DNA from: Burkholderia cenocepacia
Lineage (GTDB): Bacteria; Pseudomonadota; Gammaproteobacteria; Burkholderiales; Burkholderiaceae
Reading direction: 5' to 3'
Length of the DNA: 64,000 nucleotides
NCBI RefSeq assembly: GCF_014211915.1
Contig: NZ_CP060040.1
Location: 2,046,001 to 2,110,000 of the forward strand
The notes beneath the pieces were generated by a model, which saw only the letters and a list, made by a program, of their open reading frames with translations, was not told where the DNA came from and did not search any database. Below are positions 62,377 through 64,000 of this stretch, piece after piece. Within the stretch, counting starts at the first letter, position 1. Each line of letters opens with the position of its first letter. The translations under genes were made by a program, and so were the position numbers.

Positions 62377-63864
62377 CTACCGGTCGATGCCCAGCGCCGC
62401 CAGTTTCTTGTACAGCGTCGCGCGGCCGATGCCGATACGCGCAGCCGCTTCGATGACCTTGCCGTCACAGGCCGCGAGCGCATCGGTCAGGAACTGGCGC
62501 TCCCACGCCGCCAGTGCATCGGCATACGAGGCAGCCGGCGCAGCGGATGCCGTCGGGGCATCGACCGCGCGCTGCTCGGCCGGCACCGCGCCAAGCCGCT
62601 GCGCCGGCGCAGCGCCGTCCGGCGAAATGCGCACCGGCCCGAGAAACGGCGCGAGCGCGCGCGCATCGATCACCGAGCGATCCGACAGCATCAGCGCGCG
62701 CTCGAGCGTATTGCGCAACTCGCGCACGTTGCCGGGCCACGGATACGCGCACAGCATCCGCAACGCATCGTCGGTCAGTTCGCAGTGCGCGGCGCGCCCG
62801 TGCTGGGCGGCCAGCTCCTCGAGCGTCGCGTAGACGAGCGCCGCGATGTCCGAGGCGCGCTCGCGCAGCGGCGGCGCATGGATCGTCAGCACGTTCAGCC
62901 GGTAATAGAGATCCGCGCGAAAACGCCCGGCCGCCACCAGCGCCGGCAGATCGGCCGACGTGGCGGCGATGATGCGCACGTCCGCGCGCACGATCCGGTT
63001 CGAACCGACCGGCTCGAACTCCTTGTCCTGCAGCACGCGCAGCAGCTTGCCCTGCAACGGCAGCGGCATGTCGCCGATCTCGTCCAGAAACAGCGTGCCG
63101 CGATCGGCCAGTTCGAACTTGCCGACGCGCCCCTTGCGATCGGCGCCGGTGTAAGCGCCGGGCGCCGCGCCGAAGAATTCGGTTTCGAGCAGCGTATCGG
63201 GAATCGCGGCGACGTTGACGGTCACGAGCGGCTGCAGCGCACGCGCCGACGCCGCGTGAATCGCGTGGGCGAGCAACTCCTTGCCGGTGCCCGTCTCGCC
63301 GAGCAGCAGCACCGGCGAATCGACTTGCGCCGCGCGGCGCGCCTGGCGCTTGGTCTCGAGGCTCGCGGCACTCGTGCCGACGAAGCTCGCGAACGTGTAT
63401 TTCGCGCGGCGTGCCTGCGCGAGCGAGCGCTGCGTCGCGATCAGCTGCTGCTGAAGCTGCGCGTAGCGGGAAAAAATCGGCGTGAGGGTCTTCAACTGGT
63501 CGAACAGCGCGAAGCCGATCGCGCCGACCGTCTCGCCGGCCTCGTTCTTCAACGGCAGGCGCGTGACGACGAGCGGCTCGCGGCCCGTCTCCATGATGTC
63601 GAGCAGGATCGGCTGCCCGGTCGACACGACTTCCCGCATCAGGCTGTTCGGGATCACGGCCTCGCAGTCGAGGCCGACGGCCTGCTGCGGGTCGGCGAAA
63701 CCGAAGCGTGCCGCGTAACGCTCGTTCATCCACACGACGCGCGCGTCGCGATCGACGACCACCGTGCCCGCACTCGAATCCTCGAAGGTCCGGAACAGCG
63801 ACTCGGCGGCGCGCCGCAGCACGTCGCCGTAGTTGACGGGCAGGCGCGCCCAGTCGTTCATCAT
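62377..63864 (-). CDS. PAS-domain sigma-54-dependent transcriptional activator
   Basis: 495 residues. An N-terminal PAS domain (about 20-130: [24 protein letters not shown]) senses an unknown signal. The AAA+ domain has [19 protein letters not shown], the sigma-54 contact loop as GAYTGA rather than [31 protein letters not shown] and [13 protein letters not shown]. The C-terminal Fis-type HTH is [25 protein letters not shown]. Its targets are probably the genes beginning to the right of the window or the downstream BON-domain gene. A tandem Met start is present; the first is used. Confidence 0.9.
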   Translation of the reverse strand: MMNDWARLPVNYGDVLRRAAESLFRTFEDSSAGTVVVDRDARVVWMNERYAARFGFADPQQAVGLDCEAVIPNSLMREVVSTGQPILLDIMETGREPLVVTRLPLKNEAGETVGAIGFALFDQLKTLTPIFSRYAQLQQQLIATQRSLAQARRAKYTFASFVGTSAASLETKRQARRAAQVDSPVLLLGETGTGKELLAHAIHAASARALQPLVTVNVAAIPDTLLETEFFGAAPGAYTGADRKGRVGKFELADRGTLFLDEIGDMPLPLQGKLLRVLQDKEFEPVGSNRIVRADVRIIAATSADLPALVAAGRFRADLYYRLNVLTIHAPPLRERASDIAALVYATLEELAAQHGRAAHCELTDDALRMLCAYPWPGNVRELRNTLERALMLSDRSVIDARALAPFLGPVRISPDGAAPAQRLGAVPAEQRAVDAPTASAAPAASYADALAAWERQFLTDALAACDGKVIEAAARIGIGRATLYKKLAALGIDR

Positions 63865-63896
63865 CGTGTCTTCGTCTCCATATATCGTCGACCGGA

Positions 63897-63935
63897 TGTC
63901 TCCGGAACGAGACGGATTATCTCACTCTGGAGACA
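63897..63935. promoter_or_regulatory. TGTCTCC / GGAGACA inverted repeat upstream of the sigma-54 activator
   Basis: Perfect 7-bp arms separated by 25 bases, with a smaller dyad GTCTC-N6-GAGAC (63898-63913) overlapping the left arm. It lies 33-71 bp before the activator's start and faces the gene outside the window; it resembles an upstream activator sequence. Confidence 0.5.
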
Positions 63936-64000
63936 CGTCGCAATCGGTTGTCCGGAAAAGCCCTGCCCGATTTCGAGGGTTGACCGAACGGCCAAATCGT

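Overview
The window is GC-rich chromosomal DNA whose gene content, codon use and small-protein families (DUF3563, DUF1059, proteobacterial H-NS with a TWSGRGRAPAWL tail, an acnD/prpF methylcitrate cluster) point to a Burkholderia species, most likely of the B. cepacia complex and probably a secondary chromosome. That placement is inference from protein recognition; no database was searched. No rRNA, tRNA, CRISPR array, IS transposase or phage gene was seen.

1-8.5 kb is general metabolism and regulation: the end of an IclR regulator, a 2-hydroxychromene-2-carboxylate isomerase, a LysR/MFS divergent pair, a PAP2 phosphatase, a GST, a persulfide dioxygenase-rhodanese fusion, an ArgP-like LysR regulator and a DUF1059 protein. 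8.5-13.7 kb holds threonine aldolase, two exported small proteins and a cyanide-insensitive-type cytochrome bd operon (cydA, cydB and an overlapping DUF2474 gene) preceded by a perfect FNR/ANR box. 13.8-15.5 kb is a hipA-hipB toxin-antitoxin unit in the less usual order with an AT-rich promoter. 15.5-23.5 kb has a YqaE/Pmp3 peptide, a secreted phosphodiesterase-like protein, a very large AsmA-like DUF748 protein and a DUF1254 lipoprotein. 23.8-32 kb has a solitary hicB with a palindromic operator, a CueR-type promoter driving a copper ATPase with four metal-binding domains, two short tandem-repeat tracts, a DUF3563 gene, a membrane-anchored coiled-coil protein, MgtC and an AGE-family epimerase. 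A chemoreceptor follows with a shifted C-terminus.

34.4-42.5 kb is a CoA-linked catabolic island in which most genes are broken: a RelE toxin (antitoxin intact), two CaiB/BaiF CoA-transferases, two IclR regulators, an enoyl-CoA hydratase, a porin and an MFS transporter. One enoyl-CoA hydratase, an acyl-CoA dehydrogenase and an alpha/beta hydrolase remain intact. Wherever the lesions could be modelled, bases are missing, never added; either the locus is decaying or the sequence there is of poor quality. A ~1.06 kb block inside it looks foreign, with truncated genes at both ends.

44.7-52.9 kb is the propionate/2-methylcitrate cycle: prpB-prpC-acnD-prpF on the minus strand behind a good sigma-54 promoter, with the activator prpR divergent. 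52.9-56.7 kb holds a CGNR regulator divergent from a VOC protein across a duplicated inverted operator, a degenerate partial VOC copy, an FAH-family hydrolase and an intact IclR regulator. 56.9-61.4 kb is the most unusual part: an H-NS-like protein gene followed by twelve perfectly phased 23-bp units (CCCG, six bases, CTCACC, seven bases), a Pat-type acyl-CoA synthetase/acetyltransferase, and a true H-NS gene whose 3' end carries the same motif in the same sense orientation. The window ends with a small lipoprotein, a BON-domain protein and a PAS/sigma-54 activator.
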